Assembly (NCBI RefSeq): GCF_001693515.2
Contig: NZ_CP042968.1
Location: forward strand, 1,860,001 to 1,924,000
DNA length: 64,000 nt
Origin: Bradyrhizobium paxllaeri
GTDB lineage: Bacteria > Pseudomonadota > Alphaproteobacteria > Rhizobiales > Xanthobacteraceae
Direction of reading: 5' to 3'
Position numbers and translations under genes: made by a program. The notes under the pieces were generated by a model. The model searched no databases, was not told the origin of the DNA, and saw only the letters and a list, made by a program, of their open reading frames with translations. Positions 54,831-63,679 of this stretch are shown here, piece after piece (the stretch's first letter is position 1; each line of letters opens with the position of its first letter).

Positions 54831-54942
54831 GAGTTCTCTCCTTGGGGGTGTGTGTGAACAACATCTGGCTCGAAGCAGCCAGTGCCTCACTACGCGTGTT
54901 TGATACACGAGGCTGGCTTTTCCATCTGTGACAGAAATCACG
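54831..54942 (-). promoter_or_regulatory. Peptide P5 leader: CRP-type palindrome and hairpins
   Basis: On the plus strand the site reads TGTGACAGAAATCACG (54927-54942), 96 nt from the P5 start. The hairpin CTGGCT...AGCCAG is at 54865-54882. Compared with P1/P4 the stem has changed on both sides (CTGGCTTG/CAAGCCAG versus CTGGCT/AGCCAG) but still pairs. Confidence 0.7.
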
Positions 54943-55073
54943 GGGGTGCCCCACAGCGGCAGTCAGCTTTGGCTACGCCAGGGTGAACTCTTGGCCAGAA
55001 TGCTCTTTGTTTGTGGGATGTCGGCTTGGATCACGAACAACAAAATTTGTGCGCCCATGATGTCGCTCTGCAA

Positions 55074-55186
55074 ATGATCGATACGTCCATTGTCCGCGTG
55101 CATCAGCACGGTGCCTGCATCAACCGAAATAGAAGACAATCCATGAGACGGTCACGTGGCGGATTGATCAGCGAAATTCATGCCGT
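55074..55186 (+). mobile_element. IS5-family transposase fragment
   Basis: Encodes MIDTSIVRVHQHGACINRN and RRSRGGLISEIHAV, matching the start of the IS5 fragment at 46877. It breaks off into unrelated sequence after about 110 nt. Confidence 0.75.
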
Positions 55187-55328
55187 CTCTGTCGGAAACC
55201 TAATCCGGCCGGTACGTAAGGCCGGATCGCGCAATGCTTCTGCCTTATGAGAGAAGCTTGCAGCATGGTCTGGTCGGTGCTGGTCTCATTGTTCCGGGCG
55301 CGGGTGTCGCTGGAAGCTGAGATCCTGA

Positions 55329-55446
55329 GATCGGCTCAATCCGCTGGGAATGCTTCGATCATGTCGTAGTACTTGGCGAAAGCCGTCTGCGCCACGTTCT
55401 GCCGTCGTATAAGAATGACTACAACGACTCGCGCACTCATTTGCGC
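55329..55446 (+). mobile_element. Integrase-core (IS3/IS481-like) transposase fragment
   Basis: Reads GSIRWECFDHVVVLGESRLR and then HVLPSYKNDYNDSRTHLRP, the conserved C-terminal end of rve-type transposases (GSIRRECLDH...YYNxxRTH). It ends where the P6 leader begins, so its insertion or decay truncated the P6 upstream block. Confidence 0.7.
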
Positions 55447-55447
55447 C

Positions 55448-55559
55448 CGTGATTTCTGTCACAGATGGAAAAACCAGCCTCGTGTATCAACAAGCGTAGT
55501 GAGGCACTGGCTGCTTCGAGCCAGATGTTGTTCACACACAACCCCCAAGGAGGGAACTC
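55448..55559 (+). promoter_or_regulatory. Peptide P6 leader: CRP-type palindrome and hairpin
   Basis: CGTGATTTCTGTCACA (55448-55463), 96 nt before the start; hairpin CTGGCT-GCTTCG-AGCCAG (55507-55524); CAAGGAGG before ATG. Similarity to the other leaders begins only about 4 nt upstream of the palindrome. Confidence 0.7.
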
Positions 55560-55772
55560 ATGAAAGCAGTGCATGAACTGATCGATGCGGAACTCGACGC
55601 GGTGTGTGGCGGGATCTTCGACTTTACCAATCTGTCCAACAACATCGTCGCACAGGCGAACAACGCCACGCAGGTCGGTGTGGCTCAGGGCGGCTCCAGC
55701 GTCTTCGGTGCCGGCGGTGCTGCTGCCGTCGCGCAGCTGCTCGGGCAGTCGAACACCAGCTCGATCGGCTAA
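55560..55772 (+). CDS. Double-glycine leader peptide P6
   Basis: 70 residues. The core is identical to P2; the leader is identical to P1 (MKAVHELIDAELDAVCGG). Over the coding region I count three base differences from P2, and the identity continues through the terminator to about 55862. Recent duplication or gene conversion is therefore likely. It is the copy nearest to the exporter operon, which converges on it from 56171. Confidence 0.75.
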   Translation: MKAVHELIDAELDAVCGGIFDFTNLSNNIVAQANNATQVGVAQGGSSVFGAGGAAAVAQLLGQSNTSSIG

Positions 55773-55782
55773 CTTACGGAAG

Positions 55783-55817
55783 CCCGCACACCCCTGGCTG
55801 CTCCCGGGGTGTGCGGG
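55783..55817 (+). terminator. Hairpin terminator after P6
   Basis: CCCGCACACCC/GGGTGTGCGGG, identical to that after P2. Confidence 0.75.
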
Positions 55818-55990
55818 TATTCATTTCAATCGACAATTTTTGGACGCGAGCACCCTCGCTCAGGGAATTACGGGACGAGGGGCTCGACACGGTGTCGATG
55901 CGCTACGAGCGCACCCGTGCCTACCTGCCGAGAGATGCTCATCACACAGGGGCCGGGTCCATCAAAAGCGATCAGGAAACCCTGTAAATC
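55818..55990 (+). repeat. Conserved block downstream of peptide cassettes
   Basis: Contains GCGAGCACCCTCGCTCA and GGGCTCGACACGGTGTCGAT. Versions lie at 43438-43490 (short), 45727-45845 and, inverted, about 54410-54572. A frame reading GLDTVSMRYERTRAYLPRDA is partly kept among copies, hinting at a decayed coding sequence. From 55990 to 56170 nothing is recognised. Confidence 0.55.
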
Positions 55991-56170
55991 TTGGAAGGTG
56001 AGAGATCTTCCGCCCCAGGTCCGCTCCACACAACCGCTGTGCTCTTCTGGAGGTCGCCCTGTGGCCTCCCAGACGACCTCGCTCACGTGGGCTCTTGCTA
56101 GTCCCTATTTCGGTTCGCAGGACTGTGAAGTGCACATGATGTTTCAGGATCGCTGTCCGCCGCCGTTAGG

Positions 56171-59074
56171 CTAGCGATGAGCCGGTTCGACCAACTGCCG
56201 CTCGGCAAAATCCGAAAACGGCCCCGGCTCGCTCATGAGCTCTGCGAAGCTTCCCGTTTGCACGATTTTGCCGCGCGAGAGCATGACAATACGATCTGCA
56301 TTGCGGACGGTGCTGAGGCGATGTGCAATCACAATCCGCGTGATGCTCAGTCGTTCCAGCGAGGCGCCGACGATGCTTTGGGTTTGGTTGTCGAGCGCGC
56401 TGGTTGCCTCATCAAACAGAAGAATCCGTGGCGAACGCGCAAGAGCCCGGGCGATCAATAGTCGCTGCCGCTGACCGCCTGACAGCGTACTCACGCCTTC
56501 CGCAACCAGCGTATGCATGCCCATCGGCATCTGCGCGATGTCGGCATCCAGCGCCGCCAGTCGGGCGGCCTCCCACGCCTTCTCCAGCGGCAAATCAACG
56601 CCGCCGCAGATGTTTTCGTAAAGGCTTCCGGTTGCGAGCTTGGTATCTTGCAGCACCACCCCAAGCTGACGGCGTACCGCGCTGATGTCGAGCGTGTTGA
56701 GCGCCTTGCCGTCGTAAAACACCGTGCCGGCTTCCGCCCGCTCAAAACCGAGCAGCAAACGAAAGAGCGACGATTTCCCGCTGCCTGAGGGACCGACGAT
56801 CGCGACGTAGTCACCGGTCGCAATGCTTAGGCTGACGTCATCCAGGACCTTCGGCCCGCCTCGCGCATAGCGGAAGACCACGCCGGAAAGTTCGATCTCT
56901 CCGGATAGTTCTCCAGGCGATCGCCGTTCCCCGGAGATCTCGGCCGAGGTGGAAATCACGGGCTTCAGGCGGGTGAGGTGTGGAATCGCCACCAGCGATT
57001 CGCTGACGCTCGAGGCCCAAGTGCCGATCGCGGCCATGGTCTGTCCGAACGCCGTCAGAAAGCCGAGAAAAGCGCCGAGATCGAGCAGGACGCGACTGTT
57101 TGTGTAGGAGGCAAGCGCAAAGATGGTCAATGTCGCCAGCATCGGAAAGGCGGTGTCAAAGGTGCTCAGCGCGTTGGCCGCTTGCTGCGAGACGATGAAA
57201 TAGCGCCTCTGTACGGCAAATTGTTGCGACCATCGCGCTAACGCGCGCGCCGTTGCGCCTGCCACGCGCAACTTGCTGACTCCCGTAATCAACTGCAGCA
57301 CAAAGCCGTTGGCCGTGCCTTGCAGGTTGAAATGCCTGGTTTCATAGTAGAGTCGCAGGGCGCTCGTGGCAAGAATCACAGCCGCTCTAATCATCGTGAG
57401 CAGCAGTGCAATGCTGCCCAGACGGAGGTCATAGTAGAGCATCAGCCCAATGCTGAAGAGACAAAAGAACGAGGCCGTAAAGCCGCGCAGCACGCGTCCG
57501 GTGAAGATCCGGCGAGCGGCGTTGATGCCCATGGCGCGATCGACCAAGTCGCCGCTTGTATGTTCGCGAAACAGAGAGGTGGGTAGGCGGAGCAGTCGGT
57601 CGATCAGCGCGGCCTGCAGCTTATAGTCGAGCAGACCTTCGAGCCTTAACGTGACCCGTCCCTGCATCATCTGCAGACTGGCCATCGCCATAGCGGTGAC
57701 CGTCAGCGCAAGCGCACAAACAACGAGCTGATCGATCTCGGTGCGCGGGATAACCGAACTGACCAGGACATTCGTCAGCAATGGCGGCACCAGCGACAGT
57801 AGCCCGATTACCAGAACAGCCAACGCGATGCGCGCGATGCTGCCTGAGACGCCTCGCCACGCGAAGGTAAGCAGATCGCGGTATCGAAGAGGGTGGGGTG
57901 GCAACGCTGGATAGAAAGCGATGGCCTCCGGATTGAGCTCGCCGGCAACGGAGCGATCGACCAAGCGATGCCTTCCGCCTTTCGGATCGAACATCGTGTA
58001 GGTGTTCGCCCGATTGCGCACCAGCGCCACTGGACTGCGTTGGTCTCCAAGCCAACCGAGGAGCGGTCCAACATCGGTCTTCCACCAGACATCGCGCAGG
58101 ACCACACGGCGGACCCGCAATTGGGCCGTGCGAGCGATGTCCAAAATCTCGCTGAAGGCCTGTCCTGCGGGCTGAGCTCGCTGAGAGAGCGTAATCGGTA
58201 TTCCCAGTTCTTCTCCGACGATGCGGCAACTGCAAAGCAGCGGGTCCGCCGGGTCCCACTCGGATTGCGCGCGATCGCGTTTTCTGACCACGATATCAGA
58301 GAGGCGCTCAAACGAATCGAGCGTTTGCGACGCAATGAGTTCGCCACGCCGGGCTAGCTGTTCCCGCTCTCGAATGGCGCCCTCTGCCAGGCTGCACTCA
58401 AGATGGCCAATAACTGCGAGCTGGAATCGATCAATCGCGGGCCAGAGGAGCAGGGCATCCGGCGGATTCGCGTCGAGACGCAATTTGCACCCGTGCTCGC
58501 CTGCTTCCACCCACACTCCACCGGTCAAAGGGAGAGGAGGCTGCCCGGGAGCGAAGCTCGGGCCAAGGCTCATGAGCTTTGCCGTCCCGGTTTCGAGGTG
58601 TGCCCATACGAGGTCCCGCATCGGACTGCGACGGCGCTCGCCCGGCTGCAGTTCAATCGCTTCACCGATCACCTGCTCGGAAATGGTCTCGCTTGCCGCC
58701 GAGCGGGCCATGAACGTCGCCAAGTGGGCAATCCAGCCAGACACACGTTCAAAGGACGCGGCACTGCGCGGCACCTCCAAAAGCTCTGTCCCAGGGGCTC
58801 CGACCGCGATGATTTGCAACCGGCTGCCTGAGGTTTCGCAGGCATTGTGCAGGTCCAGAATGCCGTCGCCGGTTTCGACACGAAACAAATGCTGGCGCGT
58901 GCCTGTCGGCTGAACTGCAAACAAATCGACGTGACCGGCGGCCACTTGAAGAATGTGTTCGTGGTCGCTGAGAAGCATCGGGCGACGCGCATCGAGCGCA
59001 GTCCGGTGCAACAGGCCGATCGGCACCTCGCGTTGATGCCCAACGAAATTTTCGCTGGCAAATCGATCCGTCAT
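56171..59074 (-). CDS. NHLM-type ABC transporter 2 (ATP-binding/permease, no peptidase)
   Basis: 967 residues. The N-terminal about 370 residues lack a C39 domain; the first about 110 have strands and glycines arranged like a cyclic-nucleotide-binding or cupin fold (inference). A six-helix ABC exporter domain (about 400-690) follows. The ATPase has IVGPSGSGKSSLFRLLLG (Walker A), LSGGQRQRLLIARALA (signature) and ILLFDEATSALD (Walker B). The architecture matches the second ABC protein of NHLM bacteriocin-export systems. The start overlaps the preceding gene's stop (ATGA). Confidence 0.9.
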   Translation of the reverse strand: MTDRFASENFVGHQREVPIGLLHRTALDARRPMLLSDHEHILQVAAGHVDLFAVQPTGTRQHLFRVETGDGILDLHNACETSGSRLQIIAVGAPGTELLEVPRSAASFERVSGWIAHLATFMARSAASETISEQVIGEAIELQPGERRRSPMRDLVWAHLETGTAKLMSLGPSFAPGQPPLPLTGGVWVEAGEHGCKLRLDANPPDALLLWPAIDRFQLAVIGHLECSLAEGAIREREQLARRGELIASQTLDSFERLSDIVVRKRDRAQSEWDPADPLLCSCRIVGEELGIPITLSQRAQPAGQAFSEILDIARTAQLRVRRVVLRDVWWKTDVGPLLGWLGDQRSPVALVRNRANTYTMFDPKGGRHRLVDRSVAGELNPEAIAFYPALPPHPLRYRDLLTFAWRGVSGSIARIALAVLVIGLLSLVPPLLTNVLVSSVIPRTEIDQLVVCALALTVTAMAMASLQMMQGRVTLRLEGLLDYKLQAALIDRLLRLPTSLFREHTSGDLVDRAMGINAARRIFTGRVLRGFTASFFCLFSIGLMLYYDLRLGSIALLLTMIRAAVILATSALRLYYETRHFNLQGTANGFVLQLITGVSKLRVAGATARALARWSQQFAVQRRYFIVSQQAANALSTFDTAFPMLATLTIFALASYTNSRVLLDLGAFLGFLTAFGQTMAAIGTWASSVSESLVAIPHLTRLKPVISTSAEISGERRSPGELSGEIELSGVVFRYARGGPKVLDDVSLSIATGDYVAIVGPSGSGKSSLFRLLLGFERAEAGTVFYDGKALNTLDISAVRRQLGVVLQDTKLATGSLYENICGGVDLPLEKAWEAARLAALDADIAQMPMGMHTLVAEGVSTLSGGQRQRLLIARALARSPRILLFDEATSALDNQTQSIVGASLERLSITRIVIAHRLSTVRNADRIVMLSRGKIVQTGSFAELMSEPGPFSDFAERQLVEPAHR

Positions 59075-61293
59075 CCGCGCGCCACCAGTTTGGCATAGGA
59101 GGCCTGAAGCGCAAGAAGCTCTTCATGCGTGCCGCGTTCAACGATGCGACCGCGTTCGAGCACGATGATTTCGTCGCAATCGCGTATCGTGCTCAGGCGG
59201 TGGGCGATGATGATGCAGCTGCAGCCTCGGCGCCGCAAGTTGTCGTCGATGGATTTTTCGGTGATCGGATCAAGTGCAGCCGTCGCTTCATCCAAGACAA
59301 GGATCGAGGGATTGCAAACCAGAGCTCGGGCGATTTCGATGCGCTGACGCTGACCACCGCTGAAGTTCGTACCGCCTTCATTGACGTAGCAGTCATAATT
59401 GCCCGGTCTGGTCGCGAGGTCTTGATGAATCAGCGCGTCCTTGGCCGCCGTCAGCAGGTGGCGCTCATCGGTTGTTGAATCCCAGAGCGTCAAATTGTCT
59501 CGCGCGGTTCCCTCGAACATAAAGATGTCCTGGTCGACATAGGCGACGGAGTTCGCGAAAACGTCCGCAGGAACATCCGTCAGCTTCCATCCATCAAAAC
59601 GAATCTCACCCGACCAGGGTCTGTACAGTCCGCAGATCAGTTTGCCGAGGGTTGACTTTCCGCTGCCCGACACACCGACGAGCGCGACCCGTGAACCGGC
59701 GGGGATCACCAGCGAAAGATCCGCCAGAAGCGGCGGCTCGAGCACCGAATAGCCGAAGCTGACGTTGTGAAGTTCGAGTCGGCCGGCAAGCTTGGGCGGG
59801 AACGCATCCACATGTGTCGGCATTGGCGGCGCTAGCGGGTACCGGTAGACATCCTCGAGCCTTTCGAGCGCTCCCTTCATGGTTTGCAGGCCGCCGAAAT
59901 AGTTCACGAGACCGACAAAAGGCTCGGAGAAACTCATTGCCAAGGTTTGGAAGGCCACGAGGCCTCCCAATGTCAGCGAGCCCTGAATGACCCGCCAGCC
60001 TCCGAAACCAAGAATCGCGGCGATCATGAGGCCGGTGAGCAGGGTCGGGACCATGTCCAATATGATGGCGGAGGCGCCGATCCTCTGTTCTGCGTTGAGG
60101 TTTTTGGCCTGAAGGCCGGCCCACCTGCCGAAGGCGTCGTCTTCCAACCCACTTGCCTTGACTGTTTCGATGGTCCGTACCATGCCCACGGTCGCCGCGA
60201 GCAGCTTACCCTGTTCGAGCCCCAACCGATAGCTCAGTTCCTGGCGGCGTGGAGCGACAAGCCGCAGGATAAGAACATTGATCAAAGAGATTGCGACGCA
60301 AAGCGCGGTCAGGGCGACGTCGTAGACAGCCATAGCCGCGGCGAACATGACCACCGACATCAGGCTGAGCGCATTGGCGGCAATGCCGCTTGAAAGCAGC
60401 TGGGCGATCTGTTCGTTGGCTGCAATACGGTTCGCAATATCGCCGGCGTGGCGTTGGGTGAAGAATTCCAGCGGCAGCGTCATGACGCGCCACAGAAAGC
60501 GGCTGGTCATCACGACGGCGAGCTTGGTCTGCAGCCGCAATAGCAGCGATTGGCGTAGGATGGTCAGAGAGGCCCGGAAGGCCGCCGTCACCGCCATGCC
60601 GATCAGGAGCGGCGCAAGCCAGCCGCGCGTGTGCTGGATCAAAATGTCATCAACAAAGATTTTTGAGAATCCCGCGGCAACAATATTGGGCACGACCGCG
60701 GCGATGCTGACAACAACCAGCAGGGCCACCGCTTTCCTTGATTGGCGCAGCTCACGCATGAGCAGGCGTATGCCCTTCGGTTTGCTGCCAACCTTCCCGA
60801 ACTTTTCGCCGCGTTCAAACACCAGGACAACGCCGGTGAAGGCGAGGTCGAGCTCGACCAGATCGATCCGCCGCCGCCCGCTCGCGGGGTCGTTTATGTA
60901 GGCGCGCTTTTTGTCAATTCCTTCCAGGACCACAAAATGGTTGAAGTTCCAGTGAATGATGCAAGGCATTGCCATTTCGGCAAGTGCCGGAGGTTCGACG
61001 CTGTAGCCCTTCGCCGTCAGCCCGTGTCGGCGCGCCGCTCTGATGATATTGCTCGCCTTGCTGCCGTCGCGCGATACGCCGCATGCGATACGAAGCTGCT
61101 CCAACGGAATCCACGCCCCGTAATAGGCGAGAATGATGCCAAGCGCTGCCGCGCCGCATTCGACGGCTTCCATCTGCAGGATGATGGGTGTCCGTCGGAT
61201 ACTTCGGCGCGGCAACCAGCTCGCCATGCGGTTGACGTAAGATTTGGGCCGCCCGCGCTTGCTGGTTAGCTCGTTTGGAGTAGGCTTATCCAT
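59071..61293 (-). CDS. NHLM-type ABC transporter 1 with C39 leader peptidase
   Basis: 740 residues. An N-terminal C39 cysteine protease has oxyanion Gln and catalytic Cys46 in QMEAVECGAAALG, His119 in NFNHFVVLEG and Asp135 in YINDPASG. Transmembrane domain (about 170-450) and ATPase (LVGVSGSGKSTLGKLICG, FSGGQRQRIEIARAL, ILVLDEATAALD) follow. It should cut double-glycine leaders during export, and the six GG peptides upstream are the obvious substrates. ATG 61293 overlaps the end of the HlyD gene by 8 nt; TTG 61296 is less likely. Confidence 0.95.
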   Translation of the reverse strand: MDKPTPNELTSKRGRPKSYVNRMASWLPRRSIRRTPIILQMEAVECGAAALGIILAYYGAWIPLEQLRIACGVSRDGSKASNIIRAARRHGLTAKGYSVEPPALAEMAMPCIIHWNFNHFVVLEGIDKKRAYINDPASGRRRIDLVELDLAFTGVVLVFERGEKFGKVGSKPKGIRLLMRELRQSRKAVALLVVVSIAAVVPNIVAAGFSKIFVDDILIQHTRGWLAPLLIGMAVTAAFRASLTILRQSLLLRLQTKLAVVMTSRFLWRVMTLPLEFFTQRHAGDIANRIAANEQIAQLLSSGIAANALSLMSVVMFAAAMAVYDVALTALCVAISLINVLILRLVAPRRQELSYRLGLEQGKLLAATVGMVRTIETVKASGLEDDAFGRWAGLQAKNLNAEQRIGASAIILDMVPTLLTGLMIAAILGFGGWRVIQGSLTLGGLVAFQTLAMSFSEPFVGLVNYFGGLQTMKGALERLEDVYRYPLAPPMPTHVDAFPPKLAGRLELHNVSFGYSVLEPPLLADLSLVIPAGSRVALVGVSGSGKSTLGKLICGLYRPWSGEIRFDGWKLTDVPADVFANSVAYVDQDIFMFEGTARDNLTLWDSTTDERHLLTAAKDALIHQDLATRPGNYDCYVNEGGTNFSGGQRQRIEIARALVCNPSILVLDEATAALDPITEKSIDDNLRRRGCSCIIIAHRLSTIRDCDEIIVLERGRIVERGTHEELLALQASYAKLVARG

Positions 61294-62554
61294 CAATTCC
61301 CGTGATTTGCTTGAGCAGTGGTACTACCAGATCGAGGGGGCGCCGCCGGCGTGTTGTGATCTCGGCCCGCGCCAACGTTCCGCTCGTGAGATGAATGCTC
61401 GGCCCCTCGCCAACGGCCCATCGATATCCGGTCATGGTGGAGGCGTCTTCATCGAGCTCAACCGTCGCGGCGTAAGGTGCACCTTCGCGCGAGAAGCGTG
61501 AAACCAGGCTGTCGTTATGCAGCAGTGCGGCCATGCCTTGCGGCGTCATCGGGAAATCGGAGATGCTGACCACGCTGCCCAGCATCATGCCAAATTCCTC
61601 GCGCTTGACCGTGCTCGGCTCGAGGTGCACCTGCATGCCCGGCTTGATAGATTTGCCCCGTTCGGCGGGAATATAGACGACGGCTTCGAGCTTGGCGCCT
61701 TCGCTTTCGATCGCAATCACCGCTGTGCCGACGGCCAGCACCGAACCGGGCGAAATCTTCACTTCCAAAACCCGCCCGTCCATCGGGCTGATCACTTTGG
61801 TGTTCTGGCTCAGCTGTTCGGCGGCGGCATTCATTTGCCGCCGGGCCTCGTTGACGGCAAACTGGGACCGCTGAATTTCGCGCCCGCGCTCCGTCTCCAG
61901 ATCCGTCTTCTGCGCCCGCAACTTCAAAATCTCGTTTTGGGCGTCAGTACGGCGTTGTTGCGCATCGGCCAGCTCGCGGCGTCGCTCTTCCAGATTGCGC
62001 CGCGTCGTGTATCCCTTGGCTAGCAAATCCTCCAGGTTTTTGACGTCGACGGTGAGATATTCGATGCGTTGGATCGTTGCTTTGATCGCCTGTTGCAGGG
62101 CGGCTTCAAGTTTTGCAAAGTTCTGGCTCTTGGCGGCGAGCTCGCTTGCAACTTTCGACACCCGGTCGGCGAGCTCCCGCTCGCGTTCATCAAAGACCTC
62201 GGTGGCTGCGTTGTGCTTTTGCTTGATGTCGGTTTGAACGATCTCGGCGATGGGCTGGTCCTTACTGACGCGATCGCCCACCGCGACTGCGACCACCTGC
62301 AGCCGTCCGGCAGCGGCGGATACGGCATCGACGACCTTACCGCCCCTGCTGATCAGGATTCCCTCGCCCGAGACGCGGGTAGGCACGCGCCCAAAGATGC
62401 CCCACAGCACGGCCGCCATAAGCGCGATGCACAGCACAAGGGTAAAAATCCAATCAGCGGGCTTGGTGATAACAACGACATGATCGAGCTGTTCGGGAGA
62501 CGCAGCCCGGTCAAGGGCCGCGGCGCGAAATGCCCGTTGCGGTCCGTCGGTCAT
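61286..62554 (-). CDS. NHLM-type HlyD-family membrane fusion protein
   Basis: 422 residues. A short cytoplasmic N-terminus and one membrane helix (IFTLVLCIALMAAVLWGIFG, about 35-54) come first. A split lipoyl/barrel domain (VSGEGILISRGGKVVDAVSA ... VISPMDGRVLEVKISPGSVL) surrounds a long coiled coil (about 120-240). It bridges the inner-membrane ABC exporter to the outer membrane. First gene of the three-gene operon with overlapping ends. GGAG lies upstream of ATG 62554. No CRP-type palindrome is seen in front of it. Confidence 0.92.
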   Translation of the reverse strand: MTDGPQRAFRAAALDRAASPEQLDHVVVITKPADWIFTLVLCIALMAAVLWGIFGRVPTRVSGEGILISRGGKVVDAVSAAAGRLQVVAVAVGDRVSKDQPIAEIVQTDIKQKHNAATEVFDERERELADRVSKVASELAAKSQNFAKLEAALQQAIKATIQRIEYLTVDVKNLEDLLAKGYTTRRNLEERRRELADAQQRRTDAQNEILKLRAQKTDLETERGREIQRSQFAVNEARRQMNAAAEQLSQNTKVISPMDGRVLEVKISPGSVLAVGTAVIAIESEGAKLEAVVYIPAERGKSIKPGMQVHLEPSTVKREEFGMMLGSVVSISDFPMTPQGMAALLHNDSLVSRFSREGAPYAATVELDEDASTMTGYRWAVGEGPSIHLTSGTLARAEITTRRRRPLDLVVPLLKQITGIDG

Positions 62555-62694
62555 GCTCTTATGCTCCGTGTTCGGAGCGGTTCAGACGTCGACATATCTG
62601 CACGCAATGCAATTGATGAAATGAAGTCGACGATGTCGGATATTTGCACAGAATTGACCGTCTAACAATAAGGGGCGGCGGGAAGGGACCAATT

Positions 62695-63225
62695 GTGACG
62701 CACGGGCTGATCGGCACCGCGAGACTTTCGTGCCCAGCGCGAGCGCAGCGAAAGATGCTGGCGGCAAGCTTGGCGCTTGGGCTGTTCCTACCCAGTGTGT
62801 GTTGCGCGGGTATCCTCTCCGAAAGCGATTTCAGGCAGGCGGAGAGCCTTAAGCCACTCTTTGCCAACCTCATGAACGACCTTGTCGAAACCGCAAAGCG
62901 CCCCGATGTTTCCAGCGGCGACGCCGGCTGCATTAACGAGATCATCCGGGAACTTCTCCAGATCTCCGACGAACTAGCGAGCTACGATTATCTGATCACG
63001 ATGGAGAAAGATCTGACCGACTTTGGCGACAACAATCCGATGCGGGGTATCGTCAAGTTTGCCATCGACAACAGCAGCTCGATCTTGATGAGCGAAAGAA
63101 AACGGCTGGTTCAGTTATCTGATCAGTGTGCAAAATATCCGTTGGCGCAAGGCAAGACTCAGCAGGCCGTAAACATCATCGACAGGACGACAGGCATATT
63201 GGCTTCCATTCGATCTCGCCTTTGA
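62695..63225 (+). CDS. Secreted hypothetical protein divergent from the exporter operon
   Basis: 176 residues, not recognised. GTG 62695 has GGAAGGG 7 nt upstream; the N-terminus has a basic region and a hydrophobic signal (MLAASLALGLFLPSVCCAG), with ATG 62755 as alternative start. The mature part is helical with two Cys (DAGCINEI, SDQCAKYP). It lies back to back with the HlyD gene (140 nt), so a shared promoter region and a role in the peptide system, for example immunity, are possible but unproven. Confidence 0.65.
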   Translation: MTHGLIGTARLSCPARAQRKMLAASLALGLFLPSVCCAGILSESDFRQAESLKPLFANLMNDLVETAKRPDVSSGDAGCINEIIRELLQISDELASYDYLITMEKDLTDFGDNNPMRGIVKFAIDNSSSILMSERKRLVQLSDQCAKYPLAQGKTQQAVNIIDRTTGILASIRSRL

Positions 63226-63679
63226 CCCGGGCGAAAAAGCGGCCGCCGCAGTGCCGGTACCGATAATTTCGAAATGCGCGTTGTGCATAGCGTTGAGCGG
63301 GAGGGATCTCCTTTCAATCCTTGGTCAGCAGAGTAAGCCTGCTGTTCGGTTTCACCGTGATGCGGGTCACGAACACCGGGTCGTCTGAAAGAAAAAAGCC
63401 GGGTCACAAGAATCGAAAACGCACGATCGCGATCGCCGTAGAAGGCGTCGATGGCGCTCGTTCCGAACGCGATCGCAAGACGATGAACAATTTGCTGACC
63501 GATCAGGGTCGGTAAACCGGCCGACGACGGCAAGCCAGTTGCCGGATGGTGAAGCGTGTCCGCCGGCTTGAGCCTGATCCGCGAAACCGAGCTTGTTCAC
63601 AAGCGTAACGCGGAAGACATCGCCGCCTAATTCTTGGCCACTAACTTCATCTTGTTGCTCGCTTTTATTGCGCGTCTAA
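63226..63679. other. Gene-poor 450-nt stretch
   Basis: Overlapping open frames on both strands exist, but none has a ribosome binding site plus a family resemblance I trust. Likely decayed or regulatory DNA. Confidence 0.4.

Noticed and set aside
42872..55772. Classic NHLP or Nif11 leader precursors
   Set aside because: The leaders are only 18 residues, whereas NHLP/Nif11 leaders are about 70 residues and resemble nitrile hydratase or Nif11; no such domain is present.
63159..63533. 124-codon minus-strand frame overlapping the end of the secreted protein gene
   Set aside because: Overlaps a better supported gene, has no recognisable domain and competes with several frames of equal quality.
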